Below are positions 1 through 10,268 of a DNA stretch of 64,000 bases, piece by piece. Position numbers and translations under genes: made by a program. This stretch comes from Actinomycetota bacterium (GTDB lineage Bacteria > Actinomycetota > Actinomycetes > Propionibacteriales > Nocardioidaceae). The DNA lies in contig WLJH01000004.1 in NCBI GenBank assembly GCA_009701885.1, forward strand, positions 62,001 through 126,000. Reading direction: 5' to 3'. The notes beneath the pieces were generated by a model, which had not been told where the DNA came from, made no database searches, and saw only the letters and a program-made list of their open reading frames with translations. Each line of letters starts with the position of its first letter. Position 1 is the first letter of the stretch.

Positions 1-900
1 CACGTCGACGGCGAGCAGGGCCACGAAGCCGGAGATGGTCTTGTCGGCCAGCGAGGTCAGGATGTTGGCCGACGCCACGGCCACCCACAGGGACTGCACC
101 GTCTCCTGGATCGCTGCGATCACGTCGTCGGCACCGTTGCCGGTCTCCCCACCGAGGGCGAGGATGATCGGGACCGCCAGGCTCGTGCAGACGATGGCGG
201 TCAGGCAGTTGAGGGCGAAGAAGCGCGGCAGCGTGAGACCCATCCGCCACCGTCGTACGCCGTAGCCCCAGATCAGGGCGCCGGCGACGTTGACGATCGC
301 GAACGGGATCGAGTCGCCGCCGGACACGGCCACGCCGAGCAGGTTCGTGCTCAGGCCGACACCGGCACCCCACCAGGGCCCCAGGATCACCGCGGCCACG
401 GCCGTGCCGACCATGTCGAGGTAGAGCGGGATCTCCGGGATCACCACCACCAGGATCCGCCCGACCAGGTTGACCGCGACGCAGCCCAGGGCCACCAGCA
501 GGCCGGCCCCGGCCGTCACGGGCGGCGGCGGCTCGGCGGGCACCGGCGGCGCCGAGGGTGTCGGGGGCGGTGGGGACCCGGGGTCGGCGTCGTCGACGGC
601 ACGCGACGGGGTGACGTCGGCCAGCCGTGCCGCGCGGCACCGCTCGGCCCAGTCCGCGACCTCCTCCTCGTCGGCGCCCAGCGCGCGCACGATGTCGAGG
701 ACCAGCGCGGTGTCCATCCGCCTGCGGCCGGTGCGGAACGCGTCGTACACCGTGGTGCGGGCGGGGCGCGCGGTGGCGTCGGCGCCCCCGCGCTCCTCGC
801 GCAACCGGCCGATCCGGAGGGCGATCTCGGCGTACGACGGACTTCCGGCCTCGGCGCGTCGGACCTGCAGGTCCTCCGCTATCCGGTCGAACGCTGTCAT
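1..900 (-). CDS. HTH-domain protein fused to ECF-transporter S-component-like membrane domain (3' end cut by window)
   Basis: The reading frame is open from the ATG at 900 to the window edge, giving 300 codons with no stop. Residues about 1-95 look like an XRE-type helix-turn-helix: a YAEIALRIG helix, then RTTVYDAFRTGRRRMD. A linker rich in Pro and Ala follows (about 103-128). From about 132 on there are at least five hydrophobic segments. LDMVGTAVAAVILGPWWGAG and the following GLSTNLLG resemble the S component of energy-coupling-factor vitamin transporters. The fusion suggests a DNA-binding or regulatory head on a membrane protein; that role is inference. No strong ribosome-binding site precedes the ATG. 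It is transcribed in the same direction as guaA but lies downstream of it, separated by about 120 bases. Confidence 0.6.
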   Translation of the reverse strand, partial: MTAFDRIAEDLQVRRAEAGSPSYAEIALRIGRLREERGGADATARPARTTVYDAFRTGRRRMDTALVLDIVRALGADEEEVADWAERCRAARLADVTPSRAVDDADPGSPPPPTPSAPPVPAEPPPPVTAGAGLLVALGCVAVNLVGRILVVVIPEIPLYLDMVGTAVAAVILGPWWGAGVGLSTNLLGVAVSGGDSIPFAIVNVAGALIWGYGVRRWRMGLTLPRFFALNCLTAIVCTSLAVPIILALGGETGNGADDVIAAIQETVQSLWVAVASANILTSLADKTISGFVALLAVDV

Positions 901-1020
901 GCCCCGATCACGAGAGGAAGCCTAAAGGTGACAGGCGACTGAAACGAGGCTTTACCTGAACCAGGGGTCAGGAGCATCTCCGATCGAACCCGGACAAGTC
1001 CGACAGCACGCGTCCCCAGG
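901..1020. other. Intergenic gap between guaA stop and the HTH-membrane gene
   Basis: This 120-base gap must hold the guaA 3' end and the upstream region of the HTH-membrane gene. I see no convincing hairpin and no clear -35/-10 pair in it. Confidence 0.4.
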
Positions 1021-2604
1021 TCACTCCCACTCGATGGTGCCCGGTGGCTTGCTCGTGACGTCGAGCGTGACCCGGTTGACCTCGGGGACCTCGTTGGTGA
1101 TCCGGGTCGAGATCCGCTCGAGGACGTCGAAGGGCAGGCGGGCCCAGTCCGCGGTCATGGCGTCCTCGGAGGTGACCGGGCGCAGGACGACCGGGTGGCC
1201 GTAGGTGCGGCCGTCGCCCTGGACGCCGACGGAGCGGACGTCGGCGAGCAGGACGACGGGCATCTGCCAGATGTCGCGGTCCAGGCCGGCTCGGGTCATC
1301 TCCTCGCGGGCGATGGTGTCGGCCTCGCGCAGGATGTCGAGCCGCTCGCGGGTGACCTCGCCGATGATCCGGATGCCGAGGCCGGGGCCGGGGAAGGGCT
1401 GGCGGTGGACGATCTCGGCGGGCAGGCCGAGCTGCTCGCCGACCGCGCGCACCTCGTCCTTGAACAGGGTGCGCAGGGGCTCGACCAGCTCGAACTCCAG
1501 GTCCTCGGGAAGGCCGCCGACGTTGTGGTGGCTCTTGATCGTCGAGGCGCCGGCTCCCCCACCGGACTCCACGACGTCGGGGTAGAGCGTGCCCTGCACC
1601 AGGAAGGCGACCTTGTCGCCGTCGTCGCCGCTGACGGCGTCGGCGAGGATCTCGCGCTCGGCGGCCTCGAAGGTGCGGATGAACTCGCGGCCGATGATCT
1701 TGCGCTTCTCCTCGGGGTCGCTGACCCCGGCGAGCGCGTCGAGGAACTGCTTCTCGGCGTCCACGACCCGCAGGTCGACGCCGGTCGCGGCCACGAAGTC
1801 CCGCTCGACCTGCTCGGTCTCGCCCTTGCGCATCAGGCCGTGGTCGACGTAGACGCACGTCAGCCGGTCGCCGATCGCGCGCTGCACGATCGCCGCCGCC
1901 ACCGCGGAGTCCACACCGCCGGACAGACCGCAGATGGCCTGGCCGCGGTCGCCGATCTGGGTGCGGATCTTCTCGATCTGCTCCTCGACGATGTTGACCA
2001 TCGTCCAGGTCGGGCGGCAGCCGGCGATGTCCCACAGGAAGTGCTCGAGCACCTTCTGGCCGTGCTCGGAGTGCAGCACCTCGGGGTGCCACTGCACGCC
2101 GGCCAGGCCGCGGTCGACGTCCTCGAAGGCAGCCACCGGGGTGACGTCGGTGCTCGCCAGGACCGTGAAGCCGGCCGGCGCGGCCGAGACCGAGTCGCCG
2201 TGGGACATCCACACCTTGTGCTCGGCGGGTACGTCGGCGAGCAGCGTGCCCGGCTCGCTGACCCGGACCGGGGTGCGGCCGTACTCCCGCGCGCCGGTCG
2301 CGGCCACGGTGCCGCCCAGGCCGCGGGCCATCAGCTGGAAGCCGTAGCACATGCCGAAGACCGGGGTCCCCGAGGTGAAGACCGCCTCGTCGATGCCGGG
2401 CGCGTCCTCGGCGTACACCGAGGAGGGCCCGCCGGAGAGGATGATCGCCTTCGGGCCACGGGCCAGCATCTCCGCGACCGGCATGTGGTGCGGCACGATC
2501 TCGGAGTAGACCCGCGCCTCGCGGACGCGCCGGGCGATCAGCTGCGCGTACTGCGCCCCGAAGTCGACGACGAGGACCAGGTCGTGCTCAGGGGCGTCGC
2601 TCAT
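1021..2604 (-). CDS. guaA: GMP synthase (glutamine-hydrolysing)
   Basis: Converts XMP to GMP with glutamine and ATP, the last step of guanine nucleotide synthesis in the cytosol. The 527-residue length is normal. The class I glutamine amidotransferase domain has its nucleophile at Cys86 in GMCYGFQ, with His173 and Glu175 in WHPEV. The ATP-pyrophosphatase P-loop SGGVDS is at 228-233, followed by the C-terminal dimerisation domain. I chose the ATG at 2604 because family members begin just before the [11 protein letters not shown] strand and because a TACGAT -10 box sits 7 bases upstream. That spacing implies a leaderless transcript, and no Shine-Dalgarno sequence is visible. An upstream in-frame ATG would add 28 low-complexity residues. 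guaB and guaB3 of the same pathway lie at 17-21 kb. Confidence 0.97.
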   Translation of the reverse strand: MSDAPEHDLVLVVDFGAQYAQLIARRVREARVYSEIVPHHMPVAEMLARGPKAIILSGGPSSVYAEDAPGIDEAVFTSGTPVFGMCYGFQLMARGLGGTVAATGAREYGRTPVRVSEPGTLLADVPAEHKVWMSHGDSVSAAPAGFTVLASTDVTPVAAFEDVDRGLAGVQWHPEVLHSEHGQKVLEHFLWDIAGCRPTWTMVNIVEEQIEKIRTQIGDRGQAICGLSGGVDSAVAAAIVQRAIGDRLTCVYVDHGLMRKGETEQVERDFVAATGVDLRVVDAEKQFLDALAGVSDPEEKRKIIGREFIRTFEAAEREILADAVSGDDGDKVAFLVQGTLYPDVVESGGGAGASTIKSHHNVGGLPEDLEFELVEPLRTLFKDEVRAVGEQLGLPAEIVHRQPFPGPGLGIRIIGEVTRERLDILREADTIAREEMTRAGLDRDIWQMPVVLLADVRSVGVQGDGRTYGHPVVLRPVTSEDAMTADWARLPFDVLERISTRITNEVPEVNRVTLDVTSKPPGTIEWE

Positions 2605-2611
2605 GGGCCGC

Positions 2612-2617
2612 ATCGTA
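2612..2617 (-). promoter_or_regulatory. Candidate -10 box of a leaderless guaA promoter
   Basis: Read on the minus strand, TACGAT fits the actinobacterial TANNNT -10 pattern. Seven bases then lead to the guaA ATG, so transcription could start at the ATG itself. No good -35 hexamer is visible, so this rests on the -10 match, the spacing and the missing Shine-Dalgarno sequence. Confidence 0.45.
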
Positions 2618-2688
2618 TCGGCGTGGGCGGGCGGTCTGGCGGCCGCGTCCGTCGGCGCCCGACCTGGACGAGGCTCGGAAAATGGCAC

Positions 2689-2725
2689 CAGGGCCCGGCC
2701 GGGGAGGGAGGGTGGCCGGGCCCTG
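2689..2725. terminator. GC-rich hairpin upstream of guaA
   Basis: A perfect 12-bp inverted repeat, CAGGGCCCGGCC with GGCCGGGCCCTG, surrounds a 13-base purine-rich loop. There is no T tract on either side. It could be a terminator or an RNA leader structure. It lies between the guaA promoter region and the small open frame at 2784. Confidence 0.45.
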
Positions 2726-2783
2726 ATCGTCCACGCTCTGCTGGACAGCGCCTGGACCGCGACCCGGCCTTGTGGGAGGGAGC

Positions 2784-2873
2784 ATGACTGCCGGGTCTGA
2801 CCACCTCAACGACGGCCCGGGGCCGGGGTTACGTCCGGGTCACGCCCCTCGTGGGAAAACTTTCCCGGTCTAG
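2784..2873 (+). CDS. Candidate small ORF, 29 residues, unknown
   Basis: ATG at 2784, TAG at 2871-2873. A purine-rich ribosome-binding site (GGGAGGGA) lies a few bases upstream. A 16-bp perfect hairpin begins two bases after the stop, and another strong hairpin lies about 60 bases upstream. The predicted peptide starts [10 protein letters not shown] and ends GKTFPV, with Gly/Pro/Arg-rich residues between and no signal peptide or membrane segment. Translation is inferred only from the signals around it. It could be a leader peptide or a chance frame. Confidence 0.3.
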   Translation: MTAGSDHLNDGPGPGLRPGHAPRGKTFPV

Positions 2874-2875
2874 AC

Positions 2876-2911
2876 GTCGACCCCTCCCGGCCGGGGCCGG
2901 GAGGGGTCGAC
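2876..2911. terminator. Strong hairpin terminator, possibly bidirectional
   Basis: GTCGACCCCTCCCGGC pairs perfectly with GCCGGGAGGGGTCGAC around a four-base loop. It starts about 28 bases past the stop of the GMC oxidoreductase gene on the minus strand and two bases past the stop of the small plus-strand ORF. There is no U tract, as is common for actinobacterial terminators. Confidence 0.75.
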
Positions 2912-2938
2912 GGAGATGTCCAGCGGTGCCGCGGGGAG

Positions 2939-4663
2939 TCAGGAGACCCCGACGATCGGCAGCCGCAGCGCGCCCGGGGCAGCCTCGGGCACCGCCGGGG
3001 AGGCCGGCGGCACGGGGGCGATGCGCTGGTAGTCGGCGCCGAGCGGCGGCCGCGCGTCGGCCTCGCCCTTGTTGGGCCACATCGCCATCATCCGCTCCGC
3101 CTGGGCGGTGATGGTCAGCGAGGGGTTCACGCCCAGGTTGGCGCTGATCGCAGAGCCGTCGGCGATGTGCAGGCCCGGGTAGCCGTAGACGCGCTGGTAG
3201 GCGTCGATCACTCCGGTCTCCGGCGAGTCGCCGATCGCACAGCCGCCGATGAAGTGCGCGGTCAGCGGCATGTTGAACGGCTCGCCGATGTTGCCGCCCG
3301 GGGTGCCGCCCAGGACGCCGGCGATGCGGCGCACGGCGTCGTTGGCGACCGGGATCCAGGTCGGGTTCGGGGCGCCGTGGCCCTGGCGGGAGGTCATCCG
3401 CCAGCCCAGCAGGCCCTTCTTGCCGTACGTCGTGATCGAGTTGTCCAGCGACTGCATGACCAGCGCGATCACCGTGCGCTCGGACCAGTGCTTGAGGTCG
3501 TAGAGCTCCTTGATGTTCGAGCGCTGCGTCCACAGCTCCTTCAGCCAGGCGCGCCAACGCGGGCCGTCGCCGTCACCGTCGGTGAGGACGGTCTGCATCA
3601 TCGCCATGGTGTTGAAGCCCTTGCCGTAGCGGCACGGCTCGATGTGCGTGTCCTCGTCGGGGTGGAAGCTCGAGGTGATCGCGACGCCGTAGGAGTAGTC
3701 CGTGGTGTCGCTGGACGGCGCGATGGCCCCGAGGATCGACTCGGAGTTGGTGCGCGAGAGGTAGCCGAGCCGGTCGGAGAGCTTCGGCAGGACGCCCTCG
3801 TCCTTGAGCCGGTGCAGCAGCTTCTGGGTGCCGAGCGAGGCCGCGGCGAAGATGACGTGCTCGGCGGTGAGCGTGCGCGTGGTCCGCGGCGTGGCGCGCT
3901 TGGCCTTGGTGAACTTCACCGCGACGTCGTACCCGCCGCCGTCGCGGGGGCTGACCTGGGTGACCGTGGTCAGCGGCATCACCTTCGCGGCGTTCTGCTC
4001 CGCGAGGTAGAGGTAGTTCTTGACCAGGGTGTTCTTGGCGTTGTGGCGGCAGCCCGACATGCACTCGCCGCAGTTGCGGCAGGGGTTGCGGTCGGGGCCC
4101 GCGCCACCGAAGTAGGGGTCGGCCACGACCTGGTCGGGGTCGGCGCCGGGACCGCCGAAGAAGACGCCCACGGGGGTCGGGTGGAAGGTGTCGCCGACAC
4201 CCATGTCCGAGGCGACCTTCTCCATGACGTCGTCGGCCGGGGTGCGGACGGGGTTCTCCACGACGCCGAGCATCCGCTTGGCCTGGTCGTAGTAGGGCGC
4301 GAGCTCCTCGCGCCAGTCGGTGATGTGGCTCCACTGGGCGTCCTTGTAGAACGCCGGGAGGGGCTCGTAGAGGGTGTTGGCGTAGACCAGCGAGCCGCCG
4401 CCCACGCCGGCACCGGCGACGATCAGGGTGTCACGCACCGCGTCGATGCGCTGGATGCCGTAGCAGCCCAGGGCCGGGGCCCAGAGGTACTTGGTGATGT
4501 CGAGGGTGCCCTTGGAGAAGTCCTTGTCCTCGAAGCGGGGGCCCGCCTCGATGACGCCGACCTTGTAGCCCTTCTCAGTCAGCCGCAGCGCGGAGACCGA
4601 GCCGCCGAAGCCGGAGCCGATGACGAGGACGTCGTAGTCGAACCGGCGCGTGGTGTCGCTCAT
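2939..4663 (-). CDS. GMC-family oxidoreductase, ChoD (cholesterol oxidase)-like
   Basis: A 574-residue flavoprotein. The FAD-binding GSGFGG is at 16-21, IVAGAGVGGGSLVYA near 81-95 is the GMC signature region, and NPSLTITAQAE near the C terminus is the family's usual end. Cys195, Cys198, Cys201 and Cys205 form CxxCxxCxxxC, a ferredoxin-like spacing seen in the ChoD branch. It starts five bases after the stop of the succinic semialdehyde dehydrogenase-like gene, so the two are probably co-transcribed. In M. tuberculosis choD lies beside guaB3 in the same broad neighbourhood. The substrate is probably a sterol or other hydrophobic alcohol, but sequence alone does not settle this. No Tat or Sec signal is visible. 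Confidence 0.85.
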   Translation of the reverse strand: MSDTTRRFDYDVLVIGSGFGGSVSALRLTEKGYKVGVIEAGPRFEDKDFSKGTLDITKYLWAPALGCYGIQRIDAVRDTLIVAGAGVGGGSLVYANTLYEPLPAFYKDAQWSHITDWREELAPYYDQAKRMLGVVENPVRTPADDVMEKVASDMGVGDTFHPTPVGVFFGGPGADPDQVVADPYFGGAGPDRNPCRNCGECMSGCRHNAKNTLVKNYLYLAEQNAAKVMPLTTVTQVSPRDGGGYDVAVKFTKAKRATPRTTRTLTAEHVIFAAASLGTQKLLHRLKDEGVLPKLSDRLGYLSRTNSESILGAIAPSSDTTDYSYGVAITSSFHPDEDTHIEPCRYGKGFNTMAMMQTVLTDGDGDGPRWRAWLKELWTQRSNIKELYDLKHWSERTVIALVMQSLDNSITTYGKKGLLGWRMTSRQGHGAPNPTWIPVANDAVRRIAGVLGGTPGGNIGEPFNMPLTAHFIGGCAIGDSPETGVIDAYQRVYGYPGLHIADGSAISANLGVNPSLTITAQAERMMAMWPNKGEADARPPLGADYQRIAPVPPASPAVPEAAPGALRLPIVGVS

Positions 4664-4668
4664 GTGTG

Positions 4669-6291
4669 TCAGGCCCTTCCCAGCTTCTTCATCAGGCGCA
4701 GGTTCGCCGTCATGACGGCGGCGTACTGCTCGTCGGACATGCCCAGCATCGGGGCGAAGCGCACCAGGCGCTGCGTGCCCACCGACTGGGACTCGGTGTA
4801 GCGGTGGATGCCCTCGCTGCCCTGGCGGCGGCCCATGCCGGACTCGCGCATGCCGCCCATCGGGGAGTCGATGCTCGCGAAGGTGGCGCCGAAGGCCTCG
4901 TTGATGTTGACCGTGCCGCACGTGACCTGTCGGGCCATGGCCCGGGCACGGGCCCCGTCACGGCTGTAGATGGAGGCGTTGAGGCCGTACTCACCGTCGT
5001 TGGCACGGGCCACGGCCTCGGCCTCGTCGTGGAAGCGGTAGATCGAGATGACCGGGCCGAAGGTCTCCTCGCCGAAGCAGGTCATGTCGGGGGTGACGCC
5101 CTCGAGGATCGTGGGCTCGAAGAAGAACGGCCCGAGGTCGGGCCGCGCCCTGCCACCGGCCAGCACCCGCGCACCCTTGGCGACGGCGTCCTCGACGTGG
5201 CGGGTCACGGTGTCCAGCTGGTCCTGGGAGATGAGCGAGCCCATGTCGGTGCCCCACTCCAGCGTGGCACCCAGGGTCATCGCCTGGATGCGGGCCACGA
5301 ACCGCTCCACGAACCGGTCGTAGACCTGGTCGGCGACGAAGAGCCGCTCGGTGGACACGCAGAGCTGGCCGGCGTTGGAGAACGAGGCACGCACGGCCCC
5401 CTCGGCGGCGCGCTCGACGTCGGCGTCGCGCAGCACGAGCATCGGGTTCTTGCCACCGAGCTCCAGCGAGCAGCCGATCAGCCGCTCGGCACAGCCCGCA
5501 GCGACCCGCTTGCCGGTCGCGGTCGAGCCGGTGAAGCAGATGTAGTCGGCCTTCGCGATGACCGAGGTGCCCACGCGGGAGCCGGGACCCGCCAGGACCT
5601 GCCACAGGTCCTTCGGGAAGCCGGCCTCCTCGAGCAGCTGCGCGCCGTAGAGCGCGGTCAGCATGGTCTGGGCGTCGGGCTTGGTGACCACGGCGTTGCC
5701 GGCGAGCAGGGCCGGGAGGCCGTCGCACAGCGCCATGGTGAAGGGGTAGTTCCAGGGGGAGATGATGCCGACGACGCCCTTGGGCACGCGGTTGACCTCG
5801 ACCCGGGTCAGCCCGGGCACCACCCCGAGCTTGCGCTGGGTGCCGAGGTGCTGCTGGGCGGTGCGCGCGTAGTAGCGCGCGGTCAGCGCGATGTGCAGCG
5901 GCTCGTCGAACGCGTGCTTGCGGGCCTTGCCCGACTCCCACACGATCAGGTCGAGGATCTCCTCCTGGCGCTCGAGCACGAGGTCGTGCAGGCGCATGAG
6001 GATCGCCGAGCGGTGCTCCAGGCTTGTCCGGGCCCAGGACTCCTGCGCGCGCCGGGCGCGGGCGAAGGCCTCGACCACGTCCTCCTCGCTCGACTGCGGG
6101 ATGTGCGCCAGCGGCGCGCCGTTCAGCGGCGTGCGCACCTCCTTGGTCTCCCCCGAGGTCGCCAGGATCCGGCGCGTCAGCGCCTCGACGTACTCAGGCT
6201 CCAGGGCGTACGCCGCGGTCGGGTCGTGCTCGGGGTCGTGCGGCCCGTCGACGAGCGGGCTGCCTGCGGGGTCGGGGCTCGAGGCGCTCAT
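4669..6291 (-). CDS. gabD2: NAD(P)-dependent succinic semialdehyde dehydrogenase (GabD2-like)
   Basis: A 540-residue aldehyde dehydrogenase. The cofactor region is ISPWNYPFTM (177-186) and FTGSTATGKR (253-262). The general base is Glu277 in LELGGKNP and the nucleophile is Cys311 in GQLCVS. The roughly 50-residue N-terminal extension and the overall sequence recall the GabD2 branch of actinobacterial succinic semialdehyde dehydrogenases. It would oxidise a semialdehyde to the acid, feeding the TCA cycle. The ATG at 6291 lies six bases after a TACTCT -10 box, so a leaderless start is likely. It is the first gene of an operon with the ChoD-like gene; the substrate assignment is family-level. Confidence 0.82.
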   Translation of the reverse strand: MSASSPDPAGSPLVDGPHDPEHDPTAAYALEPEYVEALTRRILATSGETKEVRTPLNGAPLAHIPQSSEEDVVEAFARARRAQESWARTSLEHRSAILMRLHDLVLERQEEILDLIVWESGKARKHAFDEPLHIALTARYYARTAQQHLGTQRKLGVVPGLTRVEVNRVPKGVVGIISPWNYPFTMALCDGLPALLAGNAVVTKPDAQTMLTALYGAQLLEEAGFPKDLWQVLAGPGSRVGTSVIAKADYICFTGSTATGKRVAAGCAERLIGCSLELGGKNPMLVLRDADVERAAEGAVRASFSNAGQLCVSTERLFVADQVYDRFVERFVARIQAMTLGATLEWGTDMGSLISQDQLDTVTRHVEDAVAKGARVLAGGRARPDLGPFFFEPTILEGVTPDMTCFGEETFGPVISIYRFHDEAEAVARANDGEYGLNASIYSRDGARARAMARQVTCGTVNINEAFGATFASIDSPMGGMRESGMGRRQGSEGIHRYTESQSVGTQRLVRFAPMLGMSDEQYAAVMTANLRLMKKLGRA

Positions 6292-6297
6292 GTACCG

Positions 6298-6303
6298 AGA
6301 GTA
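6298..6303 (-). promoter_or_regulatory. Candidate -10 box for the gabD2-choD operon
   Basis: On the minus strand TACTCT fits TANNNT and lies six bases before the gabD2 ATG, pointing to a leaderless transcript. No clear -35 hexamer is seen at 17-18 bases. Confidence 0.4.
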
Positions 6304-6348
6304 TGTGACCGGGGTCTCCGTCACTACCCTTCGGTAGACAAGTGAGGT

Positions 6349-6377
6349 GCTTGACACATTCCTCTGCTCTGTCAAGC
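6349..6377. promoter_or_regulatory. Inverted repeat GCTTGACA-N13-TGTCAAGC, candidate operator
   Basis: Perfect 8-bp arms are separated by 13 bases in the 110-base gap between the stop of the upstream aldehyde dehydrogenase and the start of gabD2. Each arm contains a TTGACA hexamer, so the site may overlap a -35 element. A smaller repeat, CTACC-CTTC-GGTAG, lies between it and gabD2. The binding protein is unknown. Confidence 0.45.
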
Positions 6378-6401
6378 GCTCTGTGCAGGGGCCCGGGGCA
6401 C

Positions 6402-7856
6402 TCAGCCGGCAGGCGGCGGGGTGTAGATCGACTTCAGCTCGGTGTACTGGCCGAGCCCCTCCGGGCCGAACTCCCGCCCGAGCCCGGAGGCCTTGAAGCC
6501 GCCGAACGGCGCAGCGAAGTCCATCGTGTAGGTGTTGATGCCGTAGGTGCCGGTGCGGACCCCCCGCGCCACCTCGAGCCCGGCCTCCACGTCGGCGGTC
6601 CACACGGTGCCGGCGAGGCCGTAGTCGGAGTCGTTGGCGATCCGCACGGCGTCCTCGACGCCGTCGTAGGCGATGACCGACACGACGGGGCCGAAGATCT
6701 CCTCCTGGGCGATCCGCATCCGGTTGTCGACGTCGGCGAAGACGGTGGGCCGGACGTACCAGCCGCGGTCGAGTCCGTCGGGCATCCCGACGCCGCCCGC
6801 GACGAGGCGGGCGCCCTCCTCCTGCCCGAGCGCGATGTACTTCTGCACCCGCTCCTGCTGGCGCTGGGCCACCATCGGGCCGATCTCGGTGGCAGGGTCC
6901 ATCGGGTCGCCCACGCGCATCCCGCCGATCCCCTCGGCGATGGCGTCGACCAGCTCGGCCTGGCGCGAGCGCGGCACCAGGACGCGGGTCTGCGCGACGC
7001 AGGCCTGCCCGGAGTTCATCACCGACAGGAACTTCAGCCCCTCGACGGTGGTGGTGAGGTCGGCGTCCTCGAGCACGATCGCGGCCGACTTGCCGCCCAG
7101 CTCGAGGGAGACGCGCTTGAGCTGCTCGCCGCACACGGCGCCGATCGCGCGGCCGGCGGCGGTGGAGCCGGTGAAGGCGACCTTGTCCACGCCGGGGTGC
7201 GCCACCAGGTGCTGGCCGACCTCGCGACCGCCGGCGACGATGTTGACCACGCCGGCCGGGACGCCGGCCTCCTGGAGCAGCTCGGCCATGAGGTAGCAGT
7301 CCAGCGGCGACTCGGGCGCGGGCTTGACCACCACGGTGCAGCCGCTCAGCAGGGCCGGGACGACCTTGGACAGCACGGTGAACTGCGGGACGTTCCACGG
7401 CGGGATGGCCGCGACCACGCCGACCGGCTCGTGCCGCACGACCACGTCGGAGCCCAGGGCGCCGGGGCGCGAGGCCTCCCACGGGAACTCCCGGGCGATC
7501 GCCAGGAACGCCTCGATCTGCATCCACGGTGCGGGAGCCTGGGCCAGCTGGGAGAAGGAGGTCGGCGAGCCCATCTCGAGGGTGATCAGCTCGGCCATCT
7601 CGGTGAGCTTGCCGGCGTACAGCATCGAGAACGCCTCGATCACCGCGATCCGCTCCTGCGGCGACATCCGAGGCCACGGGCCGTGGTCGAAGGCATGCCG
7701 GGCGGCGGCCACGGCCGCGTCGACGTCGGCGTACGACGCCTCGGGGACGGTGGCGATGACCTGCTCGGAGTGCGGGGAGACGACCTCGATGGTCGCGGTG
7801 GTCTCGGGGGCGCGCCAGCCGCCGTCGATGTAGAAGGCGTCGCGGTCGAGGGTCAT
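6402..7856 (-). CDS. Aldehyde dehydrogenase family protein
   Basis: A 484-residue class 1/2-type aldehyde dehydrogenase. NAD-binding segments are PPWNVPQFT (152-160) and FTGSTAAGRA (228-237). The catalytic residues are Glu252 in LELGGKSA and Cys286 in GQACVAQ. It starts 22 bases after the stop of the CrtC-like gene and is the last member of the three-gene operon behind the KstR-type box. Related actinobacterial enzymes oxidise aldehydes in steroid, terpene or alkanol breakdown. The substrate here is unknown, but the operator suggests lipid or sterol catabolism. Confidence 0.88.
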   Translation of the reverse strand: MTLDRDAFYIDGGWRAPETTATIEVVSPHSEQVIATVPEASYADVDAAVAAARHAFDHGPWPRMSPQERIAVIEAFSMLYAGKLTEMAELITLEMGSPTSFSQLAQAPAPWMQIEAFLAIAREFPWEASRPGALGSDVVVRHEPVGVVAAIPPWNVPQFTVLSKVVPALLSGCTVVVKPAPESPLDCYLMAELLQEAGVPAGVVNIVAGGREVGQHLVAHPGVDKVAFTGSTAAGRAIGAVCGEQLKRVSLELGGKSAAIVLEDADLTTTVEGLKFLSVMNSGQACVAQTRVLVPRSRQAELVDAIAEGIGGMRVGDPMDPATEIGPMVAQRQQERVQKYIALGQEEGARLVAGGVGMPDGLDRGWYVRPTVFADVDNRMRIAQEEIFGPVVSVIAYDGVEDAVRIANDSDYGLAGTVWTADVEAGLEVARGVRTGTYGINTYTMDFAAPFGGFKASGLGREFGPEGLGQYTELKSIYTPPPAG

Positions 7857-7878
7857 GTCGGCTCCAGCCAGGGTGGGG

Positions 7879-9011
7879 TCAGGGGGCGGTCGAGAAGAAG
7901 TCGGTGAAGCCGGACGGCTCGTGCTTGCCGACGCAGAAGTGCTCGAAGAGGCCGAAGCCCTCGGTGGTCCCGCTACCCCGCGAGGGCTCGGTGACGACGG
8001 CGCGGCCGACGTGGTCGACGCAGCCGAACATCAGCATGCTCCGCACGGCGTCGCTGGTGAGATCGTAGGTACGGCGCTCGACGAACTCCTCGCCGTGCCA
8101 CTGCCCGTGCAGCCAGTCCTGGTCACCGCCGTACCCGCCGCCGAAGTGCAGCGGGGCGGCCAGCCGGGACTCGACCTCGAGGTGCAGCGGGCCCTGGCGG
8201 GTCTGGCACTCGATGCTCGCGCCGGTGGGCATGCGGCCGCCGGGGGTGTAGTGGATGGTGACCTGGGGCCAGCCGAGCTGCTCGACCCGGCCGTCCTCCC
8301 AGACGCGGGTGCAGTCGTTGAGGGTGCGGGTGCCCTCGCCGTCCTCCTGGATGATCAGGCAGATCATGTAGTCGTCGAACCGCAGGGGGACGTAGAGCCA
8401 CCACATGCCGTCGAAGTCGGCCGGGCGCCCGGCGGGCTCGGCCTCCCCCACCGGGCGGATGCCCCAGGAGCGGTCGCGCGAGCCGACCCAGGTGTCGGGG
8501 CTGACGGCGATCTCGGTGCCGTCGACCGACAGCGAGCCCGACCAGGTGCCGACCTGGGCGAAGCGTTGGGCGTCGAGCACGACGCGGGTGCCCTGGCGCA
8601 TGATGTGCCGCTGCTCCTGCACGACCTCGAAGGAGCCCTCCCAGGTCAGGTCGCAGGCGAGGCCCTCGGTCTCCTCGAGCACCATCCGGATCTTGTGCAG
8701 CGGCTCGATGACCTCGAGGCGGTACCCGCCGACCCGCTGGTCCAAGCGGTCGTCGTCGATCGCGCCGCCCAGGTGGACGGCGGTCTGCTCGGTGCCGCGC
8801 GTGACGAGGAAGTAGGCGTCCTTGGTGCGCAGGTTGGGGTAGTAGCCCATCCCGCTGATCACGAAGATGTCGCCGGTGCGGTCGTGGGCGTTGAAGTAGC
8901 AGCGGTCGTAGAAGTGCCGGTCGCTCGGTCCGGGCCAGCCGATCGGCTGCGGGACCTGGTGGATCGGGTACTCGTCGAGGGGCCCCAGCGCCCCGCGCGC
9001 GGACGCGGCCA

Positions 9012-9012
<1 letters not shown>
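7879..9012 (-). CDS. CrtC/AttH lipocalin-like protein, function unknown
   Basis: A 377-residue protein with no signal peptide. Its pattern, with GDIFVISGMGYYPN near 50, DLTWEGSF mid-protein and WVGSRDRSWGIRP later, resembles the two-lobed lipocalin-like hydratase/hydroxyneurosporene-synthase (CrtC/AttH) superfamily. That match is by eye and tentative. Its ATG shares one base with the TGA of the phosphotransferase gene (TGATG), showing translational coupling. The operon context with a phosphotransferase, an aldehyde dehydrogenase and a KstR-type operator suggests a role in modifying a hydrophobic compound. No catalytic residues can be named. Confidence 0.65.
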
Positions 9013-10217
<1,205 letters not shown>

Positions 10218-10268
10218 GTCCTGCGCCTCGGGTCGAGCAGATCGATCGGGAGAGACCAACGGCGGACC

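Noticed and set aside
2853..2866. GGGAAA-AC-TTTCCC palindrome
   Set aside because: Short, and lies inside the candidate small ORF close to its stop; too weak to call an operator.
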